From contig NZ_LZLQ01000059.1 in NCBI RefSeq assembly GCF_001673315.1, forward strand, positions 39,412-103,411: DNA of 64,000 bases, in the 5' to 3' direction. This DNA is from Mycobacterium asiaticum. Its GTDB lineage: Bacteria; Actinomycetota; Actinomycetes; Mycobacteriales; Mycobacteriaceae. Below are positions 9,712 through 19,236 of the stretch, one piece after another (the first letter of the stretch is position 1; each line of letters starts with the position of its first letter). The translations under genes were made by a program, and so were the position numbers. The notes beneath the pieces were generated by a model that was not told the origin of the DNA, ran no database searches, and saw nothing but the letters and a program-made list of their open reading frames with translations.

Positions 9712-11207
9712 CGGACACGGTAACGACTTTGATCGTCGGCGCCGGCTTCGCGGGTATCGGTACGGCGATGAGAATGCTTCAAGCGGGCGTTAACGACTTT
9801 GTCATCTTGGAGCGATCACATCGCGTCGGGGGCACCTGGCGTGACAACACTTACCCCGGCGCCGCCTGCGACATTCCGTCATTGCTGTACTCCTACTCGT
9901 TCGAGCCGAACCCAGGCTGGACTCGCGCATACTCGGGGAGCGCAGAGATCCTCGCCTATATCGACGCGATTGTCGCGAAATACGATCTTGGGAGGTTCAT
10001 TCATTTCGGTGCGGACGTGAGTGCACTGGAATTCGACGAGGATGCCGGAGAGTGGGTTGTCGACACGACCGGCGGCAGGCGGTATCGGGGCCGTTCAGTC
10101 GTGATGGCTAGCGGACCACTTGCTGACGCCAGTTTCCCGGATATTCGTGGCATCGAGTCGTACGAGGGGAAAAAGATTCACAGTGCTCGGTGGGACCACT
10201 CCTATGACATGAGCGGTAAGAGGGTGGCGGTTATCGGGACCGGGGCGAGCGCTGTGCAGATCGTTCCCGAATTGGTCCAGTTGGCGGCGTCGGTCAAGGT
10301 GTTTCAGAGGACGCCCGGCTGGGTCCTACCGAGGGTGAATTTCCGGCATCCGGCCTGGGCGCGTTCGACTTTCAAGCGCATGCCGGCAACCGAACAGGCC
10401 CTACGAGGTGCGTGGTTTTGGGCGCATGAGGTCATGGCCGTGGGCATGGTTTGGGATACCGCTGCCACATCTGTCATCCAAGCGGCCGCGAAGGCGAATC
10501 TGCGTCGGCAGGTGAAGGATACCTGGTTGAGACGTCAGCTAACACCGCAGTTCAGACCTGGGTGCAAACGCATGCTTATGACTAACGACTATTACCCTGC
10601 TCTCCAGGCCGATAACTGCAAACTCGTCAGCTGGCCGATCGCCACACTGGCTCCGAACGGAATTCGAACCGCCGACGGCATCGAGCATGAGGTGGACTGC
10701 ATAGTATTCGCGACAGGCTTCGATGTGTGTAAACGCGGTACGCCATTTCCGATCCTGGGGCGCGACGGGCGAAAACTCGAAGACGCGTGGTCTGAGGGGA
10801 GATTTGCCTACAAGAGCGTGAGTGTGGCCGGGTATCCGAATTTGTTCTTCACTTTCGGGCCTAATTCCGGTCCTGGCCACAACTCCGCTCTTCTATATAT
10901 GGAGGCGGCAATCGATTACATCGTAAAAGCGATCGAGCTCTTGCGCGACCAAGGTAACGGAGTCCATACCCTGGATGTGAAAGAGAATAGCCAAAACGCG
11001 TACCACTCCAATATTCAGCGGCGGTTACGACGCACGACATGGAACTCGGGTTGCAGCAGCTGGTATTTAACAGAGGATGGCTATAACGGCACGATGTATC
11101 CGGGCTTTGCGACTCAGTTCACCAGGGAACTGTCCCGTCTGGATATGCGGGATTACGATATCACTCGGCGTGACGATGCTGACCTGAAGTTGACACAAAC
11201 ACGCTGA
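9708..11207 (+). CDS. flavin-containing monooxygenase, Baeyer-Villiger type (1 of 3)
   Basis: Protein of 499 residues. It has the FAD-binding GAGFAGIGTAM near residue 11, the flavin-monooxygenase/BVMO fingerprint YEGKKIHSARWDH near 155, and a second nucleotide motif GTGASAVQIVPE for NADPH. Conserved regions GCKRMLMTNDYYPAL and FATGF follow. BVMOs insert oxygen beside a carbonyl to give an ester or lactone. Tyr replaces Phe at the first fingerprint position. EthA and MymA of M. tuberculosis are the best-known relatives in the genus. It overlaps the diiron gene by 4 bp. Confidence 0.88.
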   Translation: MTDTVTTLIVGAGFAGIGTAMRMLQAGVNDFVILERSHRVGGTWRDNTYPGAACDIPSLLYSYSFEPNPGWTRAYSGSAEILAYIDAIVAKYDLGRFIHFGADVSALEFDEDAGEWVVDTTGGRRYRGRSVVMASGPLADASFPDIRGIESYEGKKIHSARWDHSYDMSGKRVAVIGTGASAVQIVPELVQLAASVKVFQRTPGWVLPRVNFRHPAWARSTFKRMPATEQALRGAWFWAHEVMAVGMVWDTAATSVIQAAAKANLRRQVKDTWLRRQLTPQFRPGCKRMLMTNDYYPALQADNCKLVSWPIATLAPNGIRTADGIEHEVDCIVFATGFDVCKRGTPFPILGRDGRKLEDAWSEGRFAYKSVSVAGYPNLFFTFGPNSGPGHNSALLYMEAAIDYIVKAIELLRDQGNGVHTLDVKENSQNAYHSNIQRRLRRTTWNSGCSSWYLTEDGYNGTMYPGFATQFTRELSRLDMRDYDITRRDDADLKLTQTR

Positions 11208-11254
11208 ACTGCAGCAGCGGATAGGGTAAACATCAAAGCGCACGTGAGGAAGTA

Positions 11255-12772
11255 ATGGGTTCTGAGTCTGGGCAGCACTACGAAATTGTAATAGTCGGAG
11301 CCGGGTTTTCTGGGATTGGTACAGCGATCAGCCTGTTGAAGGCCGGATTTGCGGACTTTCTTATAGTCGATGACGCCGATGGCGTCGGCGGTACATGGCA
11401 CTGGAATACGTATCCGGGAATAGCGGTCGATATTCCGTCCTATAGTTACCAGTTCTCTTATGAGATGCGAACATCCTGGTCACGTACTTACGCTCACGGG
11501 GATGAGTTGAAGGCTTATGCAGAGCGGTGTGTAGAAAAATACGGACTCCAAAATTACATCCGGTTCAACACGACTGTGGACGAAGCCTGTTTCGACGAAG
11601 GCGCCGCACTATGGCGGCTGAGCTGCTCCTCTGGTCAGAATCTGACCGCGCGTTTTGTGATAAATTGCTCTGGCGTTCTCAGTCGGCCGAAGTGGCCTGA
11701 TATTCCAGGAGTGCGCGACTTCGCCGGCGTGACGCTGCATACGGCCAGATGGGACCATACGAAAGATCTCACCGGTAAGCGGGTGGCGGTGATCGGGACT
11801 GGGGCATCTGCGGTGCAGCTGATTCCCGAAGTCGCGAAGATCGCATCAAGTCTGACGGTCTTCCAGCGAACGCCGATTTACTGCTTGCCGAAGCCGGATT
11901 TCTCCATACCGAGCTGGGCCGCGACAGTGATGCGGTTGGTGCCAGGGGCACAACTGATGACGCGCACTGCGAGTCAGGCGTTCGTCGAGTTCACATTTCC
12001 CATCGCAGCTCATTTTCACTCGTTGATCCCTGTGTCGGACCTCATGGAAGAGGCGGCGAAACGCTATATGCGTCGGGCGGTCGACGATCCGGTGACTCGA
12101 GACCAACTCATTCCTCGCTATTCGTTGGGTTGTAAGCGACCGAGTTTCCACAATTCCTATCTCGCAACGTACAACCGTCGCAATGTTTCGCTCGAGACCA
12201 GCGGCATCACCCATGTCGACCATGCCTCGGTTCACACTGAAGATGGCAAGAGTTATCCGATCGATGTCATGGTCTTGGCCACCGGGTTCAAAGTGATGGA
12301 GTCGGGCAATATGCCGACTTATGTGCTGAAGGGACGCGGTGGAGTGGAGCAGTCTGCCTGGTGGGATGAGCACCGCCTCCAAGCCTTCGAGGGTGTGAGC
12401 GTCCCAGGGTTCCCGAATCACTTCAATATCTTCGGTCCCTATGGTTACAACGGCTCCTCGTACTTCACACTCATCGAGGCGCAAAGTCGGCATATCGTCC
12501 GCTGTCTTCGTCGTGCGCGCACGCTGAAGGCTGATTACGTAGAGGTCAGACAGCAGGCGAACGATCGCTACTTCGGTGACATGGTTAGCCGCCGACATCG
12601 ACAGGTTTTCTGGCAGCCGAGCTGTTCCAATGCCAACAGTTACTATTTCGACAAACACGGCGATGTTCCGTTGCGTCCGTCAACTACCCTGGAGACTTAC
12701 TGGCGTAGCCGCACCTTCCGGCTCTCCGATTACCGATTTGAACGTCGCGCAGAATCCGTTGGCGCACGGTGA
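11255..12772 (+). CDS. flavin-containing monooxygenase, Baeyer-Villiger type (2 of 3)
   Basis: Protein of 505 residues with FAD motif GAGFSGIGTAI, the fingerprint FAGVTLHTARWDH near residue 156 and NADPH motif GTGASAVQLIPE. The aromatic-rich region around residues 400-430 differs from the first copy, so a distinct substrate range is likely. RBS-like AGGAA lies 4 nt before ATG 11255. Its stop overlaps the start of the esterase gene (GTGA at 12769), which couples the ester-forming and ester-cleaving enzymes. Confidence 0.88.
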   Translation: MGSESGQHYEIVIVGAGFSGIGTAISLLKAGFADFLIVDDADGVGGTWHWNTYPGIAVDIPSYSYQFSYEMRTSWSRTYAHGDELKAYAERCVEKYGLQNYIRFNTTVDEACFDEGAALWRLSCSSGQNLTARFVINCSGVLSRPKWPDIPGVRDFAGVTLHTARWDHTKDLTGKRVAVIGTGASAVQLIPEVAKIASSLTVFQRTPIYCLPKPDFSIPSWAATVMRLVPGAQLMTRTASQAFVEFTFPIAAHFHSLIPVSDLMEEAAKRYMRRAVDDPVTRDQLIPRYSLGCKRPSFHNSYLATYNRRNVSLETSGITHVDHASVHTEDGKSYPIDVMVLATGFKVMESGNMPTYVLKGRGGVEQSAWWDEHRLQAFEGVSVPGFPNHFNIFGPYGYNGSSYFTLIEAQSRHIVRCLRRARTLKADYVEVRQQANDRYFGDMVSRRHRQVFWQPSCSNANSYYFDKHGDVPLRPSTTLETYWRSRTFRLSDYRFERRAESVGAR

Positions 12773-13734
12773 CCAACACTGATGCGGCGGACCGGCGCCC
12801 CAGTCTTGCAAGTCATTTCGTGGCAATGACTTCGCGAAACACACTGCGTCCGCTGTCGCAACTCATCCCGTCGAGCGCCCACGGCCTCGCGGTGATGGAT
12901 CGCGTACTCCGGATGGCGCTTGTGGGATCGCGGCCCCGCCGAAGCGTGGCGGTTCGCACAATAGATACCGAGTTCGCCGGGAATCAGATACGCGGGGATT
13001 GGATCACTTCTCCTGCAGTCGATCCACACGCGGTTCCGTTGCTCTACATTCATGGCGGCGCCTACTCCATGTGCTCACCGGCTACCCACCGCGGCCTGCT
13101 CGGTGAACTTGCCTCCGCGAGCGGTCGGCCCATCTTTGCGGTGAGGTATCGGCTAGCTCCACGCTATCCCTTTCCCGCTGCCGCCGACGATGCACTGAAC
13201 GCATACCGCTGGCTCGTCACAGGGCAGCCTTCGGCTTCCGGCGAACGCGGTGTTGCGGTGGCCGGGGACTCGGCGGGCGGCCAGCTCACGATGGCCACCG
13301 CCCTTGGCGCACGTAGTGACGGACTGCCGCTGCCGGATTCGATGCTTCTCATGTCTCCGGTCCTGGATCTGACATGTGAACTCGCGAGGGCACGCGAACT
13401 TCGCCGCCGTGATCCTTTCGCCTCTGCTCGGTCCGCGGCCCGCGCTCTTGACCTGTACGTGGCTGGTGCAGATCACCGCAATGAGCGAATCAGCGTGCTC
13501 GACGCAGACCTCAGGTCCATGCCACCGATCCTGATTCAGGTAGGCGGAAGAGAAATGTTGATCGATGACTCGAGGCATCTTGCCGACCGCCTCCGATCGG
13601 CCGGATCAAGCGTTGAGATACAGGTGTACCGGGGACAGATCCACGTGTTCCAAGCCATGTTCCGAATCCTGCCCGAGGCTCGTGAGGCGATCCACCGCGC
13701 TGGAAACTTCCTGAAAGCTTCGGCCCACCGGTGA
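12769..13734 (+). CDS. HSL-family alpha/beta hydrolase (esterase)
   Basis: Protein of 321 residues with the hormone-sensitive-lipase oxyanion motif HGGAYSM near residue 95, the nucleophile motif GDSAGG near 166 and a C-terminal histidine in GQIHVF. The GTG start overlaps the stop of the second Baeyer-Villiger enzyme. This pairing is the classical layout for ketone breakdown, where the esterase cleaves the ester the monooxygenase makes. LipR beside mymA in M. tuberculosis is a comparable case. Confidence 0.88.
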   Translation: MTNTDAADRRPSLASHFVAMTSRNTLRPLSQLIPSSAHGLAVMDRVLRMALVGSRPRRSVAVRTIDTEFAGNQIRGDWITSPAVDPHAVPLLYIHGGAYSMCSPATHRGLLGELASASGRPIFAVRYRLAPRYPFPAAADDALNAYRWLVTGQPSASGERGVAVAGDSAGGQLTMATALGARSDGLPLPDSMLLMSPVLDLTCELARARELRRRDPFASARSAARALDLYVAGADHRNERISVLDADLRSMPPILIQVGGREMLIDDSRHLADRLRSAGSSVEIQVYRGQIHVFQAMFRILPEAREAIHRAGNFLKASAHR

Positions 13735-13747
13735 AAGTGTTGGGACC

Positions 13748-15331
13748 GTGGATGCTCCACTGCCACCGCGCCATCAACTGCTTCTTAGCTGTCTCATGAC
13801 AGGCGGCTTTGCGAGGGATCCTCGAGGACACGATCCGTCGATAGTGATCATCGGGGCCGGCGTCGCGGGTATCGCCATGGCCCATCAGCTGAAGAGGGAC
13901 GGATTCACCAACTTCACCATGGTGGAAAAGGCTGCAGACATCGGCGGCGTCTGGCGCGACAACACCTATCCAGGAGCGGCTTGCGACGTGCCGTCAGCGT
14001 TGTACTCACTCTCGGACAAGCCCAACACTCGTTGGTCGAGACGTTATGCAGAACAGCCCGAGATACTCCAATATCTTCGCCGACTCGTCCTGGCCGACGG
14101 AATGGACCTGCATTTGCGCACGCGGACCGAAGTCGTCGAGATGACCTTCGATGAACAGGCCGGCCGTTGGCGTTTGGTGACCGGATCCAGCGAGACGATC
14201 TGGTGCGATGTCGTGATTTCGGCCGTGGGGCAGCTCTCGCGACCTCATACGCCGAATATTGCCGGCGAAGACACCTTCGAGGGGCCGCGTTTTCATTCGG
14301 CGCGTTGGGACCATTCGGTATCGCTGCGCGGCAAGGAAGTAGCCGTCATCGGGACAGGCGCAAGCGCGATACAGTTTGTGCCACGGATCGCACACGAGGC
14401 ACAGCGCGTAACGCTGTATCAGCGCACGGCGCCTTGGATTTTGCCGAAGTGGGACAGCAGGTACGGACGTCTTCACCAACAGCTGATTAAGGTTCTGCCG
14501 CTGTGGCTGCGTCTTGAGCGTTTCGCGGTATGGCTGATTTTTGAAGTGCTCGCAGTGACGTTGGTCGACGCGAAGCCCTTGTCACGCATTCTCGGCGCGG
14601 TCGCCCGCTACCACCTCCATCGGCAGGTTGCCGATCCAATGCTGCGCCGGCAACTCACGCCATCAGATGCGCCGGGGTGCAAGCGGGTGTTGTTCTCGAA
14701 TGATTACTACCCCGCGATTGCCAACGGTGAAGTCTCGTTGGTGACCAACGCGGTTGCGAAGCTTTGCGACAAGGGAGTCGTGACCGACGATGGCGTACTC
14801 CATCGCGCGGATGTCGTCATTTACGGAACAGGTTTCCGCGCTACCGACTTCCTCGCCCCGATGCGTGTTCGCGGCTGGGGCGGAGTGACTCTGGACGAGG
14901 TGTGGGGGACGCAGGCGCACGCATACCTGGGCATTACAGTCCCGATGTTCCCGAATCTCTTTCTCCTCTATGGCCCGAACACGAATGTCGGTTCCGGGTC
15001 GATCATTTACATGATCGAGTCTCAGGTCCGCTATGTCGGTGCCCTCATCAAGATTTTGGCGAGTGACCCAGGGCGTACGGTCGACGTCAGGCCAGACATC
15101 GAGCAAAGCTACAACACACGATTGAGCCGGCGGCTGCGAAGGTCGGTGTGGGCGCTTTGCGCGAGCTGGTACACGACCTCGAGTGGCGCGATCCCGACGA
15201 ACTGGCCTGGGCCTACATTTGCCTACCGGATCCTCACCCGCAAACCACGCAGTCACGATTATCTATTCAGGCACGTTGAACGCCTTCAGTTAGACGGCCC
15301 GAGTGAGAACCGCGCGAGGCTGCGCAGATGA
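13748..15331 (+). CDS. flavin-containing monooxygenase, Baeyer-Villiger type (3 of 3)
   Basis: Up to 527 residues, with FAD motif GAGVAGIAMAHQL, fingerprint FEGPRFHSARWDH and NADPH motif GTGASAIQFVPR. GTG 13748 lies 13 bp after the esterase stop and is kept for its spacing, but ATG 13796 (511 residues) fits homologue N-termini equally well; neither has a good ribosome site. It is the last gene before a 115-bp gap with its own promoter for the P450. Three different Baeyer-Villiger enzymes in one cluster are notable. Confidence 0.85.
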   Translation: MDAPLPPRHQLLLSCLMTGGFARDPRGHDPSIVIIGAGVAGIAMAHQLKRDGFTNFTMVEKAADIGGVWRDNTYPGAACDVPSALYSLSDKPNTRWSRRYAEQPEILQYLRRLVLADGMDLHLRTRTEVVEMTFDEQAGRWRLVTGSSETIWCDVVISAVGQLSRPHTPNIAGEDTFEGPRFHSARWDHSVSLRGKEVAVIGTGASAIQFVPRIAHEAQRVTLYQRTAPWILPKWDSRYGRLHQQLIKVLPLWLRLERFAVWLIFEVLAVTLVDAKPLSRILGAVARYHLHRQVADPMLRRQLTPSDAPGCKRVLFSNDYYPAIANGEVSLVTNAVAKLCDKGVVTDDGVLHRADVVIYGTGFRATDFLAPMRVRGWGGVTLDEVWGTQAHAYLGITVPMFPNLFLLYGPNTNVGSGSIIYMIESQVRYVGALIKILASDPGRTVDVRPDIEQSYNTRLSRRLRRSVWALCASWYTTSSGAIPTNWPGPTFAYRILTRKPRSHDYLFRHVERLQLDGPSENRARLRR

Positions 15332-15379
15332 TCCGGGTCGCAGGCGGTGTCTAACATTTCACTGTTAACTGTTCGAATA

Positions 15380-15408
15380 TTGACATTCAGCACATCTATG
15401 TAAACTAT
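15380..15408 (+). promoter_or_regulatory. putative promoter of the P450 operon
   Basis: TTGACA at 15380-15385 is followed after 15-17 bp by A/T-rich TAAACTAT (15401-15408). The surrounding 60 bp are strikingly A/T-rich for this genome and lie in the gap before the P450 gene. No experimental support. Confidence 0.35.
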
Positions 15409-15446
15409 TACCAGATACCCGTGCAGCAGAGCGCCCAGGAGGCATC

Positions 15447-16904
15447 GTGGCTAATCAGCTTCTCGCAATCACGCGTCACCCCAAGGAGCGGTTGACGTCT
15501 GTCCTGTTGGCGCCCGCCCCCCGCGTCGTCGATGACAAATGGCGACAGTGGAGTCGGGACTGGAGAGTCCGGGAACTTGCGCCGGCCCCCGCCGGATCTG
15601 GGCTGAGAGCCGTCCTAGGGGACGCTGGACTCCCGTTGCTGGGGCACACTGTCGACTACATCCGATTTGGTTCAGAATTCAGTCGGGAGCGTTACGAACG
15701 TTTGGGCTCGGTGTCGTGGATGGGCGCATTCGGTACCAAAATGGTGGTCATCGCCGGTCCAGACGCAACGCGTGAGGCGTTCACAAGCGAAGCCAAGGCC
15801 TTTTCTCAAGATGGCTGGTCCTTCCTGATCGATGCTTTCTTCCATCGCGGGTTGATGCTCATGAGCTTCGACGAACATTTGATGCACCGGCGCATCATGC
15901 AGGAGGCGTTCACGCGTCCTCGCCTGACCGGATATGTCGGGCAGGTGGCCCCGTGCGTTCGCGCAGCCGTGCCCGCGTGGCCGACCGGTCCGTCGGTCCG
16001 GATCTACCCGTTGTTGAAGAATCTCACCCTCGATATTGCCACGGATGTCTTCATGGGTGGCCGCGGCAAGGACGAGAGCGCTGCTGTCAACGAGGCGTTC
16101 GTGTCCACTGTTCGCGCGGCGAGTTCCTTTGTGCGAGTTCCACTCCCGGGCACCAGGTTCCGCGCCGGCGTGCATGGGCGGCGCGTGTTGGAGGACTACT
16201 TCTCCCGACACCTGCCGGCCGCGCGTGCAGGCGAGACCGACGATCTATTCGCCGCCCTCTGCCAGGCGACCACAGAAGACGGTGAACGGTTCTCCGACGA
16301 GGATGTGATCAACCACATGATCTTTCTCATGATGGCCGCCCATGACACCTCCACGATCACCACCACTGCTGTCACCTACTTCCTCGCTAAACATCCTGAG
16401 TGGCAGGAGAAGGCAGCGGCGGAGGCGCGGTCCTTCGGTCACGATTCGCCAGATATCGACGAACTGGAGCGGATGACGGTCCTCGATCTGATCCTCAAAG
16501 AAGCTCTGCGTCTGCTGGCGCCCGTTCCGCTGGTGATGCGCAAGACCGTCCGCGATGTCGCCATCGACGGCTATCACATCCCCCGTGAAACCTTGTGCGC
16601 AATCACACCCGCCGTAAATCACTTCGACCGCAGAATATGGAGCGACCCGGACCGTTTCGATCCGTCGCGCTTCGATGAGCCCCGGCGCGAGGACCAACAG
16701 CACCGATTCGCCTGGGTGCCGTTCGGCGGGGGGGCGCACAAATGCATTGGGATGCAGTTCGGCACACTCGAGGTGAAGGCAATCCTGCACCAGATGTTGC
16801 GTACCTACACTTGGACGGTCCCAAACGACTATCACGTGCGTTGGGACAACACCTCGCTGCCCATTCCCGTGGACGGACTGCCTGTGACGTTGCGGCACCG
16901 ATGA
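15447..16904 (+). CDS. cytochrome P450
   Basis: Protein of 485 residues. The I-helix oxygen-activation motif AAHDTST lies near residue 293, the K-helix ExxR near 352, and the haem-binding loop FGGGAHKCIG with proximal Cys433. The N-terminus has no membrane anchor, as usual for bacterial forms. AGGAGG at 15437-15442 sits just before GTG 15447. It could hydroxylate an alkyl chain or ring to start the pathway that the dehydrogenases and Baeyer-Villiger enzymes continue. Its stop overlaps the next start (ATGA at 16901). The CYP family cannot be assigned by eye; CYP136-like is a guess. Confidence 0.88.
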   Translation: MANQLLAITRHPKERLTSVLLAPAPRVVDDKWRQWSRDWRVRELAPAPAGSGLRAVLGDAGLPLLGHTVDYIRFGSEFSRERYERLGSVSWMGAFGTKMVVIAGPDATREAFTSEAKAFSQDGWSFLIDAFFHRGLMLMSFDEHLMHRRIMQEAFTRPRLTGYVGQVAPCVRAAVPAWPTGPSVRIYPLLKNLTLDIATDVFMGGRGKDESAAVNEAFVSTVRAASSFVRVPLPGTRFRAGVHGRRVLEDYFSRHLPAARAGETDDLFAALCQATTEDGERFSDEDVINHMIFLMMAAHDTSTITTTAVTYFLAKHPEWQEKAAAEARSFGHDSPDIDELERMTVLDLILKEALRLLAPVPLVMRKTVRDVAIDGYHIPRETLCAITPAVNHFDRRIWSDPDRFDPSRFDEPRREDQQHRFAWVPFGGGAHKCIGMQFGTLEVKAILHQMLRTYTWTVPNDYHVRWDNTSLPIPVDGLPVTLRHR

Positions 16905-17554
16905 GCGGTGAGAACTCGCCTTACCTGGAGCCCACGGAGTTCCTCGATTGGCAACATGAATCGGTACGCGACTTCGTTGCATCGGCGACCCGCGGCGCGG
17001 TCGACGACACCACGAAGGCCATAGCCATCTTCACTGCGGTCCGCGACTCGATTTGGTATGACCCCTACACCGTGACCGATGACCCGCATGCGTATCGCGC
17101 CAGCACCATCGCAACTGCAGACCGCGCTTACTGCGTCCCGAAGGCGGTGCTCTTGACGGCGGCCTGCCGAGCAGCAGGCATCCCAGCGCGGCTGGGGTTC
17201 GCCGATGTCCGAAACCACCTTCAGACCGAGACATTGCGTGAGCGGATGGGCGGTACCGACGTCTTCGTCTACCACGGATACAGCCTCATGCATCTCTGCG
17301 GTGTCTGGGTCAAGGCAACTCCGGCGTTCAATCGCGAGCTATGCGCACGGTTCGGCGTCCCGCCAATTGATTTCGACGGGCGCACAGACGCCCTGCTGCA
17401 CGGGTTCGCCGGTGACGGCACACAACACATGGAATATCTGAGGGATCGAGGCGCCTTCGACGATCTACCGCTGGCAGAGATCCTGCAAGCGCTCAGAACC
17501 CACTACGGGACGCTCATAGGCGATGCGAGTCGCCATCCAGACCTGTTCGCCTGA
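16901..17554 (+). CDS. transglutaminase-like domain protein
   Basis: Protein of 217 residues. The papain-like core is visible: DSIWYDPY, then the cysteine helix DRAYCVPKAVLLTAACRAAGIPAR, then VYHGYSLMHLCGVWVKATPAFN with the histidine strand. This order is that of bacterial transglutaminase-like cysteine peptidases or acyltransferases. ATG 16901 overlaps the P450 stop. The ligase follows 14 bp downstream. A broken paralogue lies at 4228. Its role in a lipid-oxidation operon is unknown to me; a thiol-based amide or thioester transfer is possible. Confidence 0.75.
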   Translation: MSGENSPYLEPTEFLDWQHESVRDFVASATRGAVDDTTKAIAIFTAVRDSIWYDPYTVTDDPHAYRASTIATADRAYCVPKAVLLTAACRAAGIPARLGFADVRNHLQTETLRERMGGTDVFVYHGYSLMHLCGVWVKATPAFNRELCARFGVPPIDFDGRTDALLHGFAGDGTQHMEYLRDRGAFDDLPLAEILQALRTHYGTLIGDASRHPDLFA

Positions 17555-17568
17555 AGGGCCGATGCGTA

Positions 17569-19194
17569 ATGCACAGCACGATGCAAGACGTCCAGCTCAC
17601 AATCTCGGCAATTGTCCGCCATGCCGCCTCCATTCACGGAAACAGCGAGGTGATCACCCCCGACGGAATTGGATACCGAAGTATGTCCTACCGTAGCGTC
17701 CTGGGGCGAGCGGGCCGACTTGCCAATGCGTTGCGCGGGCTCGGAATAACGGCAGATCAACGGGTGGCCACTTTTCAGTGGAGTAACCAAGAACATCTCG
17801 AGGCCTACTGCGCGGTTCCCTCCATGGGCGCGGTGCTGCACACCCTCAACATTCGTTTGGCTCCAGAGCAACTCGCGTACATCGCCAACCATGCCAGCGA
17901 TCAGATCATCCTGGTGGATGCGTCGGTTGCGCCATTGTTGGCTAGTGCGCTACCAGCGATGGAGTCGGTGCATACGGTCATCGCCACCGGGGGCGGCGAC
18001 CTCGCTCCGCTGCAGCGATGCGGGAAGACGGTGTTGCGTTACGAGGAGATCCTGGCGCAGCAACCGGAGACTTTCGATTGGCCCGAGATCGATGAGCGTT
18101 CCGCCGCGGCCATGTGCTACACCAGCGGGACTACTGGAAATCCCAAAGGTGTTGTCTACAGCCACCGTTCGACCTACCTACATGCACTGACCGCCTGCAC
18201 GTCGAACGCCCTGGCAGTGAGCGAGGCCGACCGTATCCTGGCCATTGTCCCGATGTTTCACGCCAATGCGTGGGGACTGATCTACGCGGCGTTGATGTCT
18301 GGTGCGGACTTGGTATTACCCGATCGCCATCTGCAAGCCGCGCCGCTGGTGTCGATCATCGAAGAGACTCAGCCGACTATCGCCGGTGCAGTGCCGACGA
18401 TCTGGAACGATGTCGATCGATACCTGGAATCGAATCCCGCCCGGGACATCTCCTCACTTCGGCTGGTTGCCTGCGGGGGATCGGCAGTCCCCGTCTCGCT
18501 GATGCGGGCATTCGAAGACAAGTACAACGTGCCTATCGTGCAGGCATGGGGCATGACCGAAACCTCGCCGCTGGCTACCGTCGCACGCGCAGCGCACGGA
18601 GTAGGCGAGACCCGTGCGTGGGAGATGCGCGAAAGCCAGGGTCGGCCGATGTGCGGTGTCGAGATCCGGTTGCGTGACGACCACAAGAAGACAGTGCCGT
18701 GGGACGGTCGATCAGCGGGTGAAATACAGGCGCGAGGCCCGTGGATCACCGGCGCCTACTTCGGCGACGATGATCCGGACAAGTTCGACGGAGGGTGGCT
18801 GCGCACCGGCGACGTCGGCCGGATCGACCCGGACGGGTATCTCACGCTGACCGATCGTGCGAAGGACGTCATCAAGTCAGGTGGAGAATGGATCTCCTCA
18901 GTCGAGCTGGAAAACACGCTGATTGGTCACCCGGCGATCTACGAGGCTGCGGTGGTGGCAGTTCCCGACGACAAATGGCAGGAAAGACCGCTCGCCCTGG
19001 TCGTGGTTCACCGTGGAGCCGAGGTCGACATCGACCGACTGCGCGCGTTTCTGTTGGACAAGGTCGCCAAGTGGTGGATCCCGGAGCGGTGGAGCTTCGT
19101 GTCTGAGATTCCCCGAACAAGCGTCGGGAAATACGACAAGAAGGCCATACGCGCGCGTCACTCCGCCGGCGAGTATCAGATCGAAACGTCCTAA
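17569..19194 (+). CDS. AlkK-like medium/long-chain acyl-CoA ligase (FadD family), second copy
   Basis: Protein of 541 residues, closely related along its length to the ligase at 72 (both begin M-x-STMQDV). Motifs are [36 protein letters not shown] and TSVGKYDKKAI at the C-terminus. It belongs to the P450-transglutaminase-ligase-dehydrogenase run. The two paralogues may take different acids released by different Baeyer-Villiger/esterase routes. Confidence 0.9.
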   Translation: MHSTMQDVQLTISAIVRHAASIHGNSEVITPDGIGYRSMSYRSVLGRAGRLANALRGLGITADQRVATFQWSNQEHLEAYCAVPSMGAVLHTLNIRLAPEQLAYIANHASDQIILVDASVAPLLASALPAMESVHTVIATGGGDLAPLQRCGKTVLRYEEILAQQPETFDWPEIDERSAAAMCYTSGTTGNPKGVVYSHRSTYLHALTACTSNALAVSEADRILAIVPMFHANAWGLIYAALMSGADLVLPDRHLQAAPLVSIIEETQPTIAGAVPTIWNDVDRYLESNPARDISSLRLVACGGSAVPVSLMRAFEDKYNVPIVQAWGMTETSPLATVARAAHGVGETRAWEMRESQGRPMCGVEIRLRDDHKKTVPWDGRSAGEIQARGPWITGAYFGDDDPDKFDGGWLRTGDVGRIDPDGYLTLTDRAKDVIKSGGEWISSVELENTLIGHPAIYEAAVVAVPDDKWQERPLALVVVHRGAEVDIDRLRAFLLDKVAKWWIPERWSFVSEIPRTSVGKYDKKAIRARHSAGEYQIETS

Positions 19195-19236
19195 GAAATC
19201 AAACCCATTGATATTGAACAGCCGAGAGGGAATCCT

